Under the pieces are notes generated by a model. The model was not told the DNA's origin. It saw only the letters and a program-made list of their open reading frames with translations, and ran no database searches. Position numbers and translations under genes: made by a program. DNA of 64,000 nt, taken from assembly GCF_024323335.1 (NCBI RefSeq), contig NC_066581.1:349498409-349562408 (forward strand), given 5' to 3'. Shown here one piece after another: positions 12,138-25,356 of the stretch (its first letter is position 1; each line of letters opens with the position of its first letter). The DNA comes from Lathyrus oleraceus (taxonomy: Eukaryota; Streptophyta; Magnoliopsida; Fabales; Fabaceae).

Positions 12138-12605
12138 TTGCCTAAGCAACAAGACTAAGAAGGCAAGGGAAATATGTCTAGGAAAATGAGGCTAAAAGAC
12201 AAACAAAAAGACGTTGAGGTTTGACAAGGCACTGAGACTAACATGGAAAACAAATGCACAAAGGACTTGTCAAGGCAATGAGGCTAACATGACAGGGACT
12301 TACCAAAGCAATGAGACTAACATGGTAAGTAATGCATAAAGGACCTGTCAAGGCAATGAGACTAACATGACAGAGACTTACCAAAGCAATGAGACTAACA
12401 TGGTAAGAGATGCACCATGGACCTGTCAAGGCAATGAGACTAACATGACATGGACTTACGAAAGCAATGAGACTAACATGGTAAGTGATACACAAGGGAC
12501 CTGTCACGATAATGAGACTAACATGACAGGGGCTTACGAAAGCAATGAGAATAACATGGTAAGTGATTGAGAATTTGTCTAAGAAAAGAGACTAAAAAGA
12601 CAGAC
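12138..12605 (-). repeat. Tandem array of hairpins with loop AAGCAATGAGACTAACA
   Basis: Tandem repeat, period about 78 bases for a pair of hairpins. The loop core (A)AGCAATGAGACTAACA recurs while the flanking arms alternate between TGTCA/TGACA (first at 12268-12294) and CTTACC/GGTAAG (first at 12299-12329). Divergent outer members have TTGCCT/AGGCAA (12138-12166) and TGTCT/AGACA (12175-12201 and near 12577-12602) around a similar loop. The arms are complementary in every clear copy. Given in plus-strand sequence; the host LTR is on the minus strand. Confidence 0.8.
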
Positions 12606-15600
12606 CAAAGGAATTGATCCAAGAAAGGGGTCTTAACCAAAGGAAGGTGTCTGGACCAAAGGAAAAAAAGGAAGTCCAAAGGTGTTGGTGTTTGGTGCAA
12701 GAATGCTCTGCTAATGCTGCTTACTGGAGAAGGTTTGTAAAGAAATTGACTTGAATTGCACTAAAGTATGTGAATAGAGGTGAATACTCTGAGCAACTGG
12801 GTCATTCGTCCCGTACCCAAAATATTCAGAATGAGGATATGAATTCTCCCTCTCACCCTTTCTCTTTTTCTTCAGGCTCATGACATGCAATCCTTGTCAA
12901 TGTCTGACAAGTTTGTTGAAACATATCCTCAGGGATGCATTGTGGGGGATGAGGCAGATGGTTGATGCCTTTACTTGAGCTTGAGGTCTTGTACTGGTTA
13001 GGAAGCTTGAGCTCAAAGGTGACGTAGACAAGTTCCATCAAGTGACCAATAGAGTTATGGTCACTTGACAAAGACAAAGAGTGTGTGTGCGAAGTCAAAA
13101 GATCTAGTTGATCAAGTGTAATTTGGTCAAGCTAAATCAAAGGGAAGAAGATGGATAAAACACAATGCATGATCATATAAGGACTAGCTTAGGGTCTCAT
13201 TGTTAGGTAGTTTAAGAGTAAGCCATGTGGTTGCAAAAGTGTACTTAGCCTAGGTCTCATTTTTAGGTAGCCCAAGAGTAAATCATGTGTGTGCTAACCT
13301 AAAAAATGAATGTGATAAGTAGATACATAAGGCAATGAACAACAAACAAGACGACAAGATCAGAAGTTCAAAAGTTCAACAGGTGAAGAAGGTGTAAATG
13401 ATCAGAAGGTCAAGATGTCCAAGGTCACTCCAAATCAAGCATAGGTCTAAGTCCTAAGTCAAAAGTCCAAAGTATCGCTCCAAATCAAGAATGGGTCTTA
13501 AGGATCAAGTATATCCATTTTATCATGTTTTGATACATTGAGATTGTCAAACAAACCAAGCATAAGATAAGAAGCATAAGATGAACAAGATAAGATGAAT
13601 AATGTATGAAGTGAGATGATGAATGATACATAAAAGTAAATTGCAAGAATAGAAATTGCAAGAATGTAAAGTGTTAGAGGTTTGAAGTTAGATGTTAGAA
13701 GGCAAATTCAAGTCCTCACATTGGGGTCATCTATCAACAAGTCAAAGGACTCACACATATGCTACACTAAGGTATAAATTATCAATAACTCAAAGTGTCA
13801 AAAATATGATCAAATGATCATCTATCAACATATTGAATTAGAGAAGATTGAATCAACCAAGGGACCATCTATCAATTATTTAAAATGTTGAAGATCTCAT
13901 CAACCAAGCAATCACTCAAGAAAAGTCACAAGAATGACAAAATTTGAATTAAAAATGGAATAAAAAGGATTTAAAATTGATTAAAAAGGGAAATCAAAGA
14001 GAAAATTCCAAACCATAAGCAAAACAATGAATAAATGTCCAAGAAAAATACACAAAGTCTCAAATATTACACATGAATATCTCTCAAAAGTTGGATGCAA
14101 AAAGGCTTGAAAATGATTAAAAAATAAATTGCAAAAAAAAATTAAAAAAAAAAACCAAAAATGCAAAAATTATTAACAAAAATGTGAGAAAAATGTATAT
14201 GATACAAAATATTTTTAGAGGCCTTGCGTAAAAAAAATGGATCAAATTGAATTAAAATTGACTGATAAATTAATTGGAAAAGAAATTAAATAAAAGAAAA
14301 AGATAAAGAAAAATAAAATAAATGAATTAAGGCGCCAACGGTCAAGAAATTCAAAAAATGCGTTGGCACAATGTGATTGGTTGAGTTTGAATCTTGGCAC
14401 AAAAATGTGTGCAGTTAAACTTCGTCTTCAACCTTGAGCTCGATTTCAACAAATCATGAACTCATGTTTTTAGTAACACTCAAGCATGAAGTTAGCTTCG
14501 CAGCACATCATCGTTCATGTCTTCCTGCATCAGAGTCATTGATGGCTCTGAGCAGGTAGAATTTTGGTCAAGAACATGAATGAGCATAAGTGCTCAAAGT
14601 AAAATTAAATGACTAATACAAAAGATAAATGAATGGTATTAAAGGGCTTTTAATCAGTGGAACAATGCGAAGAGACTGGTAACTTTTTTGCTCAAGGATT
14701 TAACTCGTAGTTATCTTTCCAGCTGAAGCTTTGAAGGTAAACAATGGCAGAAATGGGAAGCACAATGCAAGATAAAGCTTTTTGGACAAAGATTTGAGGT
14801 TGAAAGAGCTTGAATCGAAGAAACCACAAACTGGTTTTGAAGTGATACCGGGTTCAAGTGAGGCAAGATTTTTCTGGCTGTTTAAGCTTGCAAATGAAGG
14901 CAAATGACTCCCCTATTTATAGAAAATGAAATGAAAAGCTCACACATGCCAAATAGACTTTAAATTGTGTGAGCTAGGGTTGAAAATGTGTCAAATGGTG
15001 CTCATGTGAAAACAGGTGAGCAAAACATGAATTGATGATGAAATATGGTCGTTTTCAGCTTATTTGCATGCATTTTGGTGTCACGAGTAAGTTGCACATG
15101 TGTAAGTGGTCCCAAAATGCAAAATGACATGTAATTGCAAAATTCGGGCTTCGTGCAAAACAAAGTTCAAATTGCTAAGTTTGAAGCTAGGCCAAATAGA
15201 ATTCACTTGTGCTTTTTGTGATTTTCTTTGTGCCTTTTTTTACCTCAATTATATGAATCTAGTGCAAAAAGAACCACCTCAAAAGGAGGCCTGATGTGAA
15301 AACGGAAAGTGTTGAAAGTTGATGTCATGACATGCCTTCTAGGTCAGACATTTGGTCAAACGGTTTTGGCATGTTTTGGGCATCTTTGGACTCCAAGTTC
15401 ATGACACCATAACTTTTAATTCCCTCGTGCATTTTGAGCCAAACTTAGGACAAATGAATTTGATATAAGCTTAACAAAAGGAAAAAGGAATGAGATCAAC
15501 AGGATACTTGAGTTGAAAATGGCATGGCTACCTAGTGGGGGTCATGACAAGGTTTTGGCACAATTTGGAAACTTAGACCTTTCCAAAGTTGAGGTCCTTA

Positions 15601-16216
15601 AGGGTTGAATTGATGCTTGAGCCCTGAAGAAATGTTGTAGAGGAACTCAGTAGAAACATTTTGCTCAAAGAAGCTTGTCAATTGGTTGAAAATTGAAGAA
15701 GTTACGGGGTTTGGACCAAAAGTAAGCCACACTTGCAAATTAGGTCAACCAACCTTGTGCCAACTTGTGAAAACTTAAAACTCTCTTGCATCCCAAGCCA
15801 AAATAAACACTCTTTCATCCCAACTTATCGAAAAATTGATTAAGGCTTGAATGATCTTGAGGATGGCTTGAAGATTGGATGAAACGACATGGAAATAAAC
15901 ACATGAACCACCCTTAAATTAATAAACCACACATGCATCTTTCTTGACCAAAATGACCTTTTATTTGTCTCGAATTGATGCATGATCACCTACATGAACA
16001 AGGGAACAAACAAATACCATCTCTTACTGATGCTTTGTTAGTTGATAATCAAAACAAAGTGAAAACCCTAATGTTAAGATCAAACCAAAGAATGTGGCCA
16101 TGCTTGTGAGCCAATGACCAAATGTAATGGTCATGCTAATGTTATGATGATGCATGTATGCAAAGGAAACTTGAGCAAGAGGTAGAAAAAGGAAGGGTAA
16201 ATTTTGGGGTATCACA

Positions 16217-16470
16217 AACACTATTTATGCATTATTTTGATACTCTCTTATAATCCCATTTTATCATAGTGGATCTATTTGTTTGGTTTGAATGGATAAT
16301 GGGTTTTCCCCTTACTTTGAGGGATTTTCCTCGTTAAACATTTGGTACTTATTTATTATCTTTAGTTGTTTCCATATATTTTTTGTTTCTCCTTAAAGAT
16401 TCTTGCAAGTTAAGAATTTTATATCTATTGTGTATTATTTGTTAATGTGTTTTTGTGTTAATTCCTATCA
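16217..16470 (+). repeat. 3' part of the split copia LTR
   Basis: Continues the LTR interrupted at 11530. It holds a Tnt1/Tork-like R-U5 style run (GGGTTTTCCCC, then GGGATTTTCCTCGTTAA) and ends CTATCA just before a primer binding site. Assignment follows from position relative to the primer site. Confidence 0.6.
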
Positions 16471-16473
16471 GAA

Positions 16474-16485
16474 TGGTATCAGAGC
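16474..16485 (+). other. Primer binding site (initiator tRNA-Met) of the plus-strand copia
   Basis: TGGTATCAGAGC, the standard copia primer site complementary to the 3' part of initiator tRNA-Met, stands three bases after the presumed LTR end. It fixes the orientation of this element as plus. Confidence 0.9.
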
Positions 16486-16499
16486 TCTTGGTTAGCAAT

Positions 16500-19206
16500 A
16501 TGTTTGGCTTTCTTGAATGATGGAGGAATATATAATTATAAAAATGGTGAGCTTGAATGGCATTAAGTAGCGTTTATGGGAGTGAGAGATGAAATATTTG
16601 TTATTTGTGAAGAAAATGCATCTTGTTATTTTTGGTTCTAAAAACCAAATTTTAAATCTAACAAAGACTGAGAATTTGAACATCAAAAAGTGTGTGGTTT
16701 CATTTGAAAATATGTGAAAGATGATGTTTATACTCATATTTTTTATGATACAAATACAAAAACTTTATGGGAGAAGGTATAGTCCTTTTATGCCTCTAAA
16801 TTAGAGAATAATAAATTGTTATTGTTGAATGGCTTCATAAGTTTGAAGTTTAAGGATGAGACTTCTATTTCAAATTACTTAAGTAATTTTAAATATCTCC
16901 TTGATACAATGTTATGAATGATATTTAATTTTGATGATAAGTTATTAGGACTATTTCTGTTGTTATATTTACTAGAGTCTTAGGAGACATTTTAGGTTTC
17001 TATAACGAGTTTAACTCCTATAGATGTTGTTTCTTCTAAAACGAATAATTATGGGATTATTAATGAGGATATGAAAAGGAAGGAACAAGGTTCTTAATCC
17101 CAGTCTAAAATACTTGTAATTGTAAATAGAGGGAGAAGTCATAAAAAGGAATCAATGGATGGTAGAGATAATAGCAGAAGTAAGTCTCGGGGTCGATACA
17201 AGAATGTGTAGTTTCATTATTGTCAAAGAACATGGCACATGTAGAAGAATTGTTTTCTTTGAAAAAAAGTAGAATAAAGGCAAGAAAATTAAGCACAAAC
17301 AAAGAGGTCATGGTGATGATCGTGTTATTATTGGTACTAGTGATGATCTTGTTGTTCTTTGTGACCATGAGTCAGTTAATGTTGCATCTAATGAGAGCAT
17401 GTGGATAATTGATAATGGTGATACAATATACGTTACATAAATGAATGAGTTATTCACCTCTTATACTTCAGGTGAGTTTGGAGTATTGAATATGGAAATT
17501 GATGGTGTATCTAAGGTAACTGGTTTTGGTGATGTTTGTTTGCAAACCAACATGGGAATATAGTTATTGCTTAATGGATTAAGCATGCTCCATATGTTCG
17601 ATTTAATTTGATCTATGTACATATAGTTGATGATGATGGTTTTGATAATCACTTTGCTTATAGAAAGTGGAAAGTCAACAAAGGTGACTTGGTTGTGACT
17701 AGAAAGGAGAAAAATTCTAAATTGTATTAGAAAAAAGCTTTGGTTGCTAAAGATAGTGTCAATGTTATGGATATATAAGCATTTTTGCGGCATTAAAGGC
17801 TTAGCCATATCAGGGAGAAAAGGTTGAAGTTTTTATCCCGAAAGGATGTGCTCAAGATTCAATAAGGAAGATTTGGAGAAATATTGTCATTGAATGGTCG
17901 GTAAGAAGACTAGAGTATCCTTCAAAATACATCCACTCTCAAGGAAGTTAGAGTTGCTTTGGTTGGTGAATTCTTATGTTTGTAGACCTTTAAAGGTAAA
18001 ATATTTTAGTGACATTTTGTTACTTTTAGTAATGATTGTTCAAGAAAACTAAGCTTTTATTCTTTGAAGATAAAAAACCAAGTGTTGGAAAAGTTCAAAA
18101 AAATTCATACTTTGGTTAAGAGCCATACATGCAATATGTTGAAACGTGTTCGTACTGACAATAATTAGTATCATGGACTCTTTGATGTCTATTGCAAGAA
18201 ACATAGTATTGCACATGAAAATAATCCTCCTTAAACCCGTCAAAGGAAGAGTTTAGTATAGAGGATGAATCGAACACTAGTTGAGAGAGTGACGCGTTGT
18301 ACACAGTTATGCTTGTTCTAAATCTTAATCCCACTGTTGCTTTGAATAGTAAGGTTCTTGATAAGATTTGGTTTGGAAAGAAAGTCCACTATGATCATTT
18401 GATATTTTTTGGTTGTAAGGCTTTTGCGCATGTTCCAAATGATGAAAGATCCAAGTTTTATGCAAATTCAAAGCAGTGTATCTTTATTGGTTATGGCCAA
18501 GATGAATTTGGTTACAACTCGTATGATCTTATAAGTAAAAAGCTTATTAGGAGTTATATTGTAGTGTTCATATAAGGATAAACTATTGAAAACATTGATA
18601 AGGTGGAGAAAAGCACTATGCATGAGAAAGATAACATCTTTTCTAATGTTGATCCATTTCAGTTACCTGATCCTAATTCAAATATTATCGATGGAAATGT
18701 TCAAAATCGTGAGCCACGTGATTATGTTGGTGATCCACATTTTGGAGATAAGTCAAATATTCAACCAGGTGATGATGATGGTATGAACATGATATGTGAT
18801 AGGATGAAAATGACGGTGATTCTAACTTATGTAGTCAAATAGGTCGAGAAAACCTTTTATAACATATGATTTTAATGAATGTGTGACTTTGACAATGAAA
18901 GGAAATTTGAATGTTTTTAGAAGCCATAAAAGGTGAATAAAATCAAAAGTGGTTAGATGCAATGCAAGATGAAATGAAATAGTTTTATGATAATCACACT
19001 TATGATTTGGTGACATTGCCAAAAGGAAAGGGGAGGTTCGAAAAACAAGTGGATCTATAGAGTGAAACATGAAAGTAACTTTAAATGCTCGAGGTATAAA
19101 TCCATATTGGTGGTGAAAGGTTTTTGTCATAGAAAGGGTGTTAGTTTTAATTATATTTTCTCACATGTGATAAAAATGTAATTGATTATAACCGTGTTGA
19201 GTTTGC
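16500..19206 (+). pseudogene. Decayed Ty1/copia gag-pol
   Basis: Many stops and frameshifts, but the domain order is readable. Gag lies at about 16540-17100, with a degenerate zinc knuckle near 17200 (HYC, then NC). Protease is near 17400-17600 (WIIDNGDTIYVT, with the usual DSG changed to DNG, and FTSYTSGEFGVLNMEIDGVS). Integrase core traces cover 17780-18260. Integrase C-terminus at 18297-18575 reads HLIFFGCKAFAHVPNDE and QCIFIGYGQDEFGYNSYD. The start of reverse transcriptase at about 18990-19206 reads NKWIYRVKHE, LVVKGF and YIFSHVIKM. The frame stops abruptly at about 19206, where a copia fragment in the opposite orientation begins, so the RT catalytic half, RNase H and 3' LTR are missing. 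It is the oldest insertion in this stack by degree of decay. Confidence 0.85.
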
Positions 19207-19339
19207 CAGCTCTTCCTGACCTCCATATATCAAGAATGAGTCCTTAGTCTTTCTCAAATACTTAAGGATATTCTTGACAGCTACCCAATGAGCATCACCA
19301 GGATCAGATTGGTACCTACTCGTTGCGCTCAGAGCATAC
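19207..19339 (-). pseudogene. RNase H-proximal fragment of the minus-strand copia
   Basis: Minus-strand translation gives ALSATSRYQSDPGDAHW and ILKYLRKTKDSFLIYGGQEE, the conserved stretch between RT and RNase H of copia pol. It continues the pol frame that ends at 45621 (CTRPDVSY), from which it is separated by element A. It breaks off at 19207 against the plus-strand copia, so RNase H and the 3' LTR of this element are lost. Confidence 0.9.
19335..19339. repeat. Target site duplication CATAC, left copy
   Basis: CATAC immediately precedes the 5' LTR of element A and recurs at 45621-45625 after the 3' LTR. Counting the repeat once rejoins the copia pol frame (SYA-LSAT), which confirms the insertion point. 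Confidence 0.95.
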
Positions 19340-22300
19340 TGTAGCACCTCAAATTTGCACCTATCATTATGCATACATTTTCATATTAGGTCATAGCATA
19401 TCATGGTCCATTGCATAGCATTTGCCTTGTTCACAGTTGCCTCAAGTGCAAGCCAATCAAGGATTAGGTCAAACTAATCTCCTGATCAGTCAACCAAGCA
19501 AGCAAAGGGATTTCTCATTGAATCAAGGCCTTGGGGTTTGTCCAACAAGTTCACATGGCTTGGAGGCCTATTTGAAGTATTTTGGTCAAGGGCTGAGGGC
19601 TCAGAGGTCAGCAGTTCATACACAGACAGTCAAAAGTCAAAGAAAGTCAACTGTCAGTCAAAGCAATGGATGGTGGTCATTCTTGTGGAATTTGGGCACC
19701 ATGGTCAATAATCAAGAGTTCATACAACTTGGGACATCATTTGAAGTCAAATTCTCAAGGAATTAGGGTTTGGAAGTCATCAGTCAATGCATAATCAGTC
19801 AGAAACCCTAAAAGTCAACTGTTGGTCAACTGTCCATTTAATCAGTGATTTGATGATTGGAATTGGTTTGTGAGAGTTCATTCATGTCCAATTAGTCATC
19901 ATATATCATGCCAAACACCATCATGGAAGAATTTGAAGCCAGATCAAAAATTTCCCAAAACGGAAACTGGGCCTGTAACTGAAACTTACCAAAAATGGAA
20001 AGTTTTGATCCTCAAACTTACATCATGATACAAGCCTCAAATGAATTTTTGCCCAACATGAAAGTTGAAGATCTTGTTCTCCCATTTCCAAAAAGTCATA
20101 GAACTCTCAATTCCCATGTGTGGTTGGCAAGTTATGATCGAATCGATTTCAGAAAATCTTGAACTTCAGAAGGCCATATCTCCCAAACCGTTTGGCCAAA
20201 TTTGGTGGGGTTTTTTCCTACAAACCACATTTTTCATCCTCTTTCCAAAAATATAAATTTCATGACCCAAAACTTCACCAATCAAAATGGCAAATTTTGA
20301 CCTTTTTCATTTAAATGTAAGTTTGACCAAGAGTTGACTTTTTGACTCAAACATTTTTTCAGCATTTGGCCAATTGGAACAGCTCATAAATATCATTTTG
20401 AGTGTGTTTGCAAAGTCAAATTATGCAGCACATGTGAATATTGCTTGGTTGCTTGAATTGTAAGAAAAGTACCATTTAACCATGCTTGCACCATACTTGT
20501 TTATGCATCCACCATACCATGATTTGTACTCTCAAAACAGAAGATTAGAAGGCCATTTTACTGTCAATTATGAATACATTCTGCAGCCAAAACCAATGGT
20601 ACACATAGCCATGCTTGCTCACTTGAATTTTGGCAAAAAGGACATGTCCAATTCATGAACCATACCTCTTGCAACCTTGCCTTGTACTACTCTCACATAG
20701 CAGAATTTTTGGGCCATCATTCTCTGTTTTGGACACACACAACACAGCCACATAACCAATTGCATACCACTCACTCTCTAAAAAAAACCTCACCCTGCTG
20801 TGCAATTAAGAATAACCATACCATGCCATATTTAATGCAGCAGAATTCAGGATTTTTCTGTCATGGAGAACAGCAACAGCAGCATGAAAAACCATAACTG
20901 AAGGACATTGCCTTGCCAAAAGCAGGATTCAACAACAGTCTTTTTGGTGAGGTATTTTCTGTCCTTTTGAGGACAGTAGCAGCAAGGCAGCAGGGCAAAA
21001 ACCATTTGGCCAAAACAATACAAAACAGCAGGGCATTTTTTCTTATTTGTGATTCCTGTCAAAAAGGGAACCTTGCCCTCACTTTCCTGTCAACAAAAAG
21101 GCAACAAACCACCTGCTAACAAAAACACATAATAGACTTCTCACTCATTTTTCTCCAACATCATCCTTGCTTGCTTGCATTCACCATTGGCTGTCATAAC
21201 AAAAAGGAGAAAAAACCAAAAGCCCAACAGACCTCACTTGGAATTTTCTTCAAAACCTGTAAAACACAAAACCACAAACCAACAGCTCCACCATCCTATT
21301 TCTGTCATGAAACTGCATGAACCAAACCAGAAAACTCCACTGATGCACATACGCATCCTTGGCCACTTTTGAAAAATCTGCAGCAAGAAAACCCTTACTC
21401 TCCCACCACAAAACACACACTGCTGGCCATTTTGCATTTTTTCTTCTGTCATCAAAAAACTAGTGACAACAGCATACCAATTCACTCATGCTGAACCTCA
21501 CTTGCCTTTTCCAACAAAAGCCTGGCCATTTGCATTTGGTCTAAAGAAAAGCACGAATTCTGCACAAACCCTTCAAAAACCCTTGAGTAACCTTCATTCC
21601 TTCATCATCCATCACTTAGAGCTTGGACCTTTGACTGTTTGGGCTGAATCATCCAAAACATTGTTGCATCTCAGCTTTTCTGCAGAAGTCAAGTAATTTT
21701 CGACCCCTTTGTTTTGTTAAATTGTTGCATGTTTTGGAAAGATCTTTGGATGCTGAATTCACTGATAGCTTTAGTTTTGAGATTGGTTGATTCTATCAAA
21801 AGATATGCTGATTTGAAATTTAGTGCTCATGTTGTTTTTTGCTCGAATCCTGTTTGTTCATGTACTTTGATGAAAATGAATAGTGGATTAGGCATGTATG
21901 ATGCTTAAGGATCACATTGCAATGTTCATTTATTGTTTCTGTGCATTTTGTTTTTAAGCACATGAATGCATTTTGCTGCTGTTAAACCTTATGAACATGC
22001 CTAGAGAATCCATGTGAACCATGTTAAATGTTGTTTGCGTGCTATTTTGGATTTTCAATTGCTTTGGTTTTGCTTGAGAATGCTGAATGCTATGGCTGCT
22101 AAGACCTAAATGCATGAGCTCTGCCCAGAAATTCCATGTGATGTGTTTTGTTTGTTTGTTAACTACTGTTGTTTAGTACTGATGATTAATGGCCAGGCTT
22201 AATTATTGAGGTTTATTCATTGATTCATGTTTGGATGTTGATGATACAATGTTGAAGGCCATGCTGCTAAAATCCTGCTGCAGTACTGCATATGTCCAGA

Positions 22301-24942
22301 AAATCAATGATTTGTGTTTGTCGTGTTTGATTATGGCCACTTGATTGTTGCATTGATTATTATGTTAACATGTTGCAATGCCTTGCTGTATTAGAAACCC
22401 TAGCATTCCCTGAATTTGCATGAAGTTTGGATTGTTGTGTGTTGCTGAATGATTTTGTTGGAACACTAATACCATGCTGTTTGATTGGGTTTGTTGAAAT
22501 TTTGTTTTGCTGATGAAGTTACATGTACTGCTATGCTGAATTTCAATTGATAATGATTGATAAACATTAATGTCCTGCTGCTGTGTTTGAACATTAATAT
22601 TTGCCAGAAATCCACATATATCATGCTTTGCTTGTTTGTGCTATGATGTTACAAGAGTGAGTGTTATGCTGTTGTGTGTTGGTGCATGATTTTTTTATGC
22701 TGATGAACTTGCTTCAAGAGCAAATACCATAGAACCCTGCTGTTCATGAGCTTTACATTTGAATTTCCTGCTGTCTATGTGAATGTTGTTGCTTGAATTG
22801 ATGATTGCATGATGTTGTTTGTGTGCTGCTGTTGTTGCCAATGCCATGTGGTTGCTAAAACCCTAAGGGTTCATGTGAAACTCAGAATTTTCAACTTGTT
22901 GGCCGTGTTACTGTTCCATTGGCTGGGAGCCAATAGGAACATTTTATTTGCCTTGCCAAAACGCATAGTTTTGATTAATGAGCCCAGAATTACACTTCTG
23001 CCATTCGTTGACTCATTGTTGACCATTTGCCATGCTATGTGTTTCATACTTTGTTCAATTATCCATTCAACTTCAACAATTCATTTTAAATTCATTTTAA
23101 CTCCAAAAATTGTGGGATTTTTTTGCATTAAACTCATGAATATGTCCTTCATTTTATTGTGAATTTTAATTAATTTTTCAGTGGCTGGATTTTAAATGAT
23201 AATTATTTTCCCAACATGTATGCAAAATGATACATTGTGCCATTCCTTTTGTGAAATTGTCATATTGCATCCAATGAGCTTGAAATTTTTTGTGGTGAAA
23301 ATAGACACATTGACCTTCATTTCCATATAAAGTTTGTGCATTTATCATTTATGGATTGAGAGTTATGATTTTCTGAAGTTATGTGTTGCATTTGGTGTCA
23401 TACCATGATCATGCATTTTCTCTAATTTTGTTCACATGCTTCCTCTTATCCAATTGACCCCAAATTTTTACATGAACCATCTATCACATGTCTAGTTTGT
23501 GTATGAATTTTCTTGGGATTAATCTTGCTGTTTTCCATTTGATTGTGAATTTTCTTCCATGCTTGGTCATTTGTTAACTTTTTGTGCTATGCATTGCCAA
23601 ATCTTTTGTGAAATCCTCATACCATATCACATGGACATGAAATTTGATATGTGATAACTAGACATCTCAAGTTTGGCATTGGTGTTAATCTCATTCATTT
23701 CTCATCTGTTTTCAATTTGATATGATTTTTTGAAGTTGACCCATGCTTGTTGACTTTCTTTGTGCATGCTTGAATTTGGTTTGACTTCATGATTTTCATT
23801 GACTGCCTTCCACTTGCCCAAATGGGATGAAATTTGACATGCTTACTATGCTATGTGTTAGGTTTGATCATGATTTATTTGGTGATTTTTGGAAAATGTT
23901 TAGGTCATTTTTGATGCAAGTCTTGCTGTTGACTTCTATGAGCTTCTGTTTGCCATGCTTTGACCTAATTTGTTCATGAAATGATGATAGTGATTGATAT
24001 GAATGTGAACCCAATTGGTTTTGTTTCTTAATGGTTTGAACATGATTTTGGATGCTTATCCTTTGCTGTTTTGACTTTATCATTTACTTTTGACCCTAGG
24101 CTTGCCCTAGTGGTCCTGCTACTCACCTTTGAGTTTGTGTTTTCAGGTTGACCATCAAATGGCCATTGAGACCAATTAATTTGATTGAGCTTGCTCAAGT
24201 ATCATTGTCTAACCTCTTTGTTTTGTAGGTGGCTTGGCTCACATGCCCTAAGCGTTGTGCCTTGCACATCCATGTGCCTTTAATGGACTGTTGTTGTCTG
24301 TTTCTGTTTGTTTTGTTTGAAGTTGCATACTAACATCTGCTTGACTGTTTCAGGTGCTTTAGTTGCTTAGTTCCTTGTGAACTTTTTGCTTTGCTTTGCT
24401 TGTATAAGCAGTTTGCATTGAGGTATGTCTCTTTGTCTTCATGTAGTCTGGAAGACCTGGCCTGTTACTTGGCCAGGCAACTGTCTGAAGTCCTCCTTAA
24501 GAGGCAATGTTTGTGGATGTTTAACTTTGTCCTTGCATAGAGTCAAAGTCCTCCTAAGTGAAGAGGCAATTGGTGGAAGGTAGGGATACGCAATCTATCC
24601 CTCACTATTCAGTGTGTCATCTGCCTTGCTCACACCACTGTGTTGATGCATTGCAGATACAAACCCAAGATCTTGTACAGCTGTACAGTTGAGTCAGTTT
24701 TAATGTGTAGAAGGGTTCCCACTTTCTGAACCCACACATTCTTGTCTTGAGCTCTCCCAGGCCAGGGATAAGAGCTGTGAGGTCTTATCCTCACTTCACC
24801 TTTCATCTGCTTCACCTTAGTCTCTCAATGGCAAGGTTAAGAGCACCTTTTACCCTATTCCAGTTGGCCCTAGTGCCTAACCCTTGTTTGAGCCTCTTGC
24901 TTGTGTATAGTGTGTGCTATCTGTGCTTGTAGGATTTGTTTG

Positions 24943-25190
24943 ACTTGCTTCCTGTGCAAGATAGGATAGTTTGACTTGCTTCCTGTGCAAGATAGGATAG
25001 TTTGACTTGCTTCCTGTGCAAGATAGGATTGTTTGACTTGCTTCCTGTGCAAGTTAGGATTAGTTTAGACTTGCTTCCTGTGCAAGTTAGGTTTTGCTTG
25101 GCTTGCTTCCTGTGCAAGTTAGGTTTTGCTTGGCTTGCTTCCTGTGCAAGTTAAGTGTGTGTGGCTTGCTTCCTGTGTGAGCCATGCTTA
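24943..25190 (+). repeat. LTR minisatellite of hairpins with loop TTCCTGT
   Basis: About eight copies of a unit near 30 bases containing ACTTGC-TTCCTGT-GCAAGT or close variants (arms CTTGC/GCAAG). The last copy has changed on both sides to GGCTTGC and GTGAGCC, which still pair across seven positions with two G:U pairs. The identical array is in the 3' LTR at about 44404-44651. Confidence 0.85.
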
Positions 25191-25356
25191 GGATAGGTTG
25201 GCCCTTGTGCCATTTAGCTAGAAACCATAACTTAGGGTTGATTTTGCATGACAACATCTAGGCTCGAGTCGTAGTCTCCCTAGAGTTGTGTCTCCCTCTG
25301 TTATTTGGTTAGGCTAGAACCCTTGTCCCTGCGTAGGGGAACTACATCGCCCTGAT

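Larger units (their letters stand above)
11531..16216 (-). mobile_element. Solo LTR of a Tat/Ogre-lineage retrotransposon
   Basis: Read on the minus strand it begins TGTGATACCCCAAAATTT (right end, 16216), the same start style as the other Tat LTRs here. It ends near 11531 with the Tat LTR tail: AAGGGGAAGGTATTAGCACC on the plus strand, GATAAATAAAGTTCGGTG on the minus, then TGCGAC. No internal coding region and no primer site follow, so it is a solo LTR of about 4.7 kb. Flanks AACGC (left) and AACAC (right) match at four of five bases, a plausible aged target duplication. It sits inside the LTR of the plus-strand copia element. Contents: hairpin modules at 11783-11939, a hairpin tandem array at 12138-12605, and an imperfect duplication of about 75 bases near 13180-13300 (GGTCTCATTGTTAGGTAG against GGTCTCATTTTTAGGTAG). 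Short open frames inside are not genes. Confidence 0.8.

Noticed and set aside
24870..25117. Minus-strand frames rich in HRKQVKQ and CTGSKSN repeats
   Set aside because: Translations of the TTCCTGT minisatellite, not proteins.
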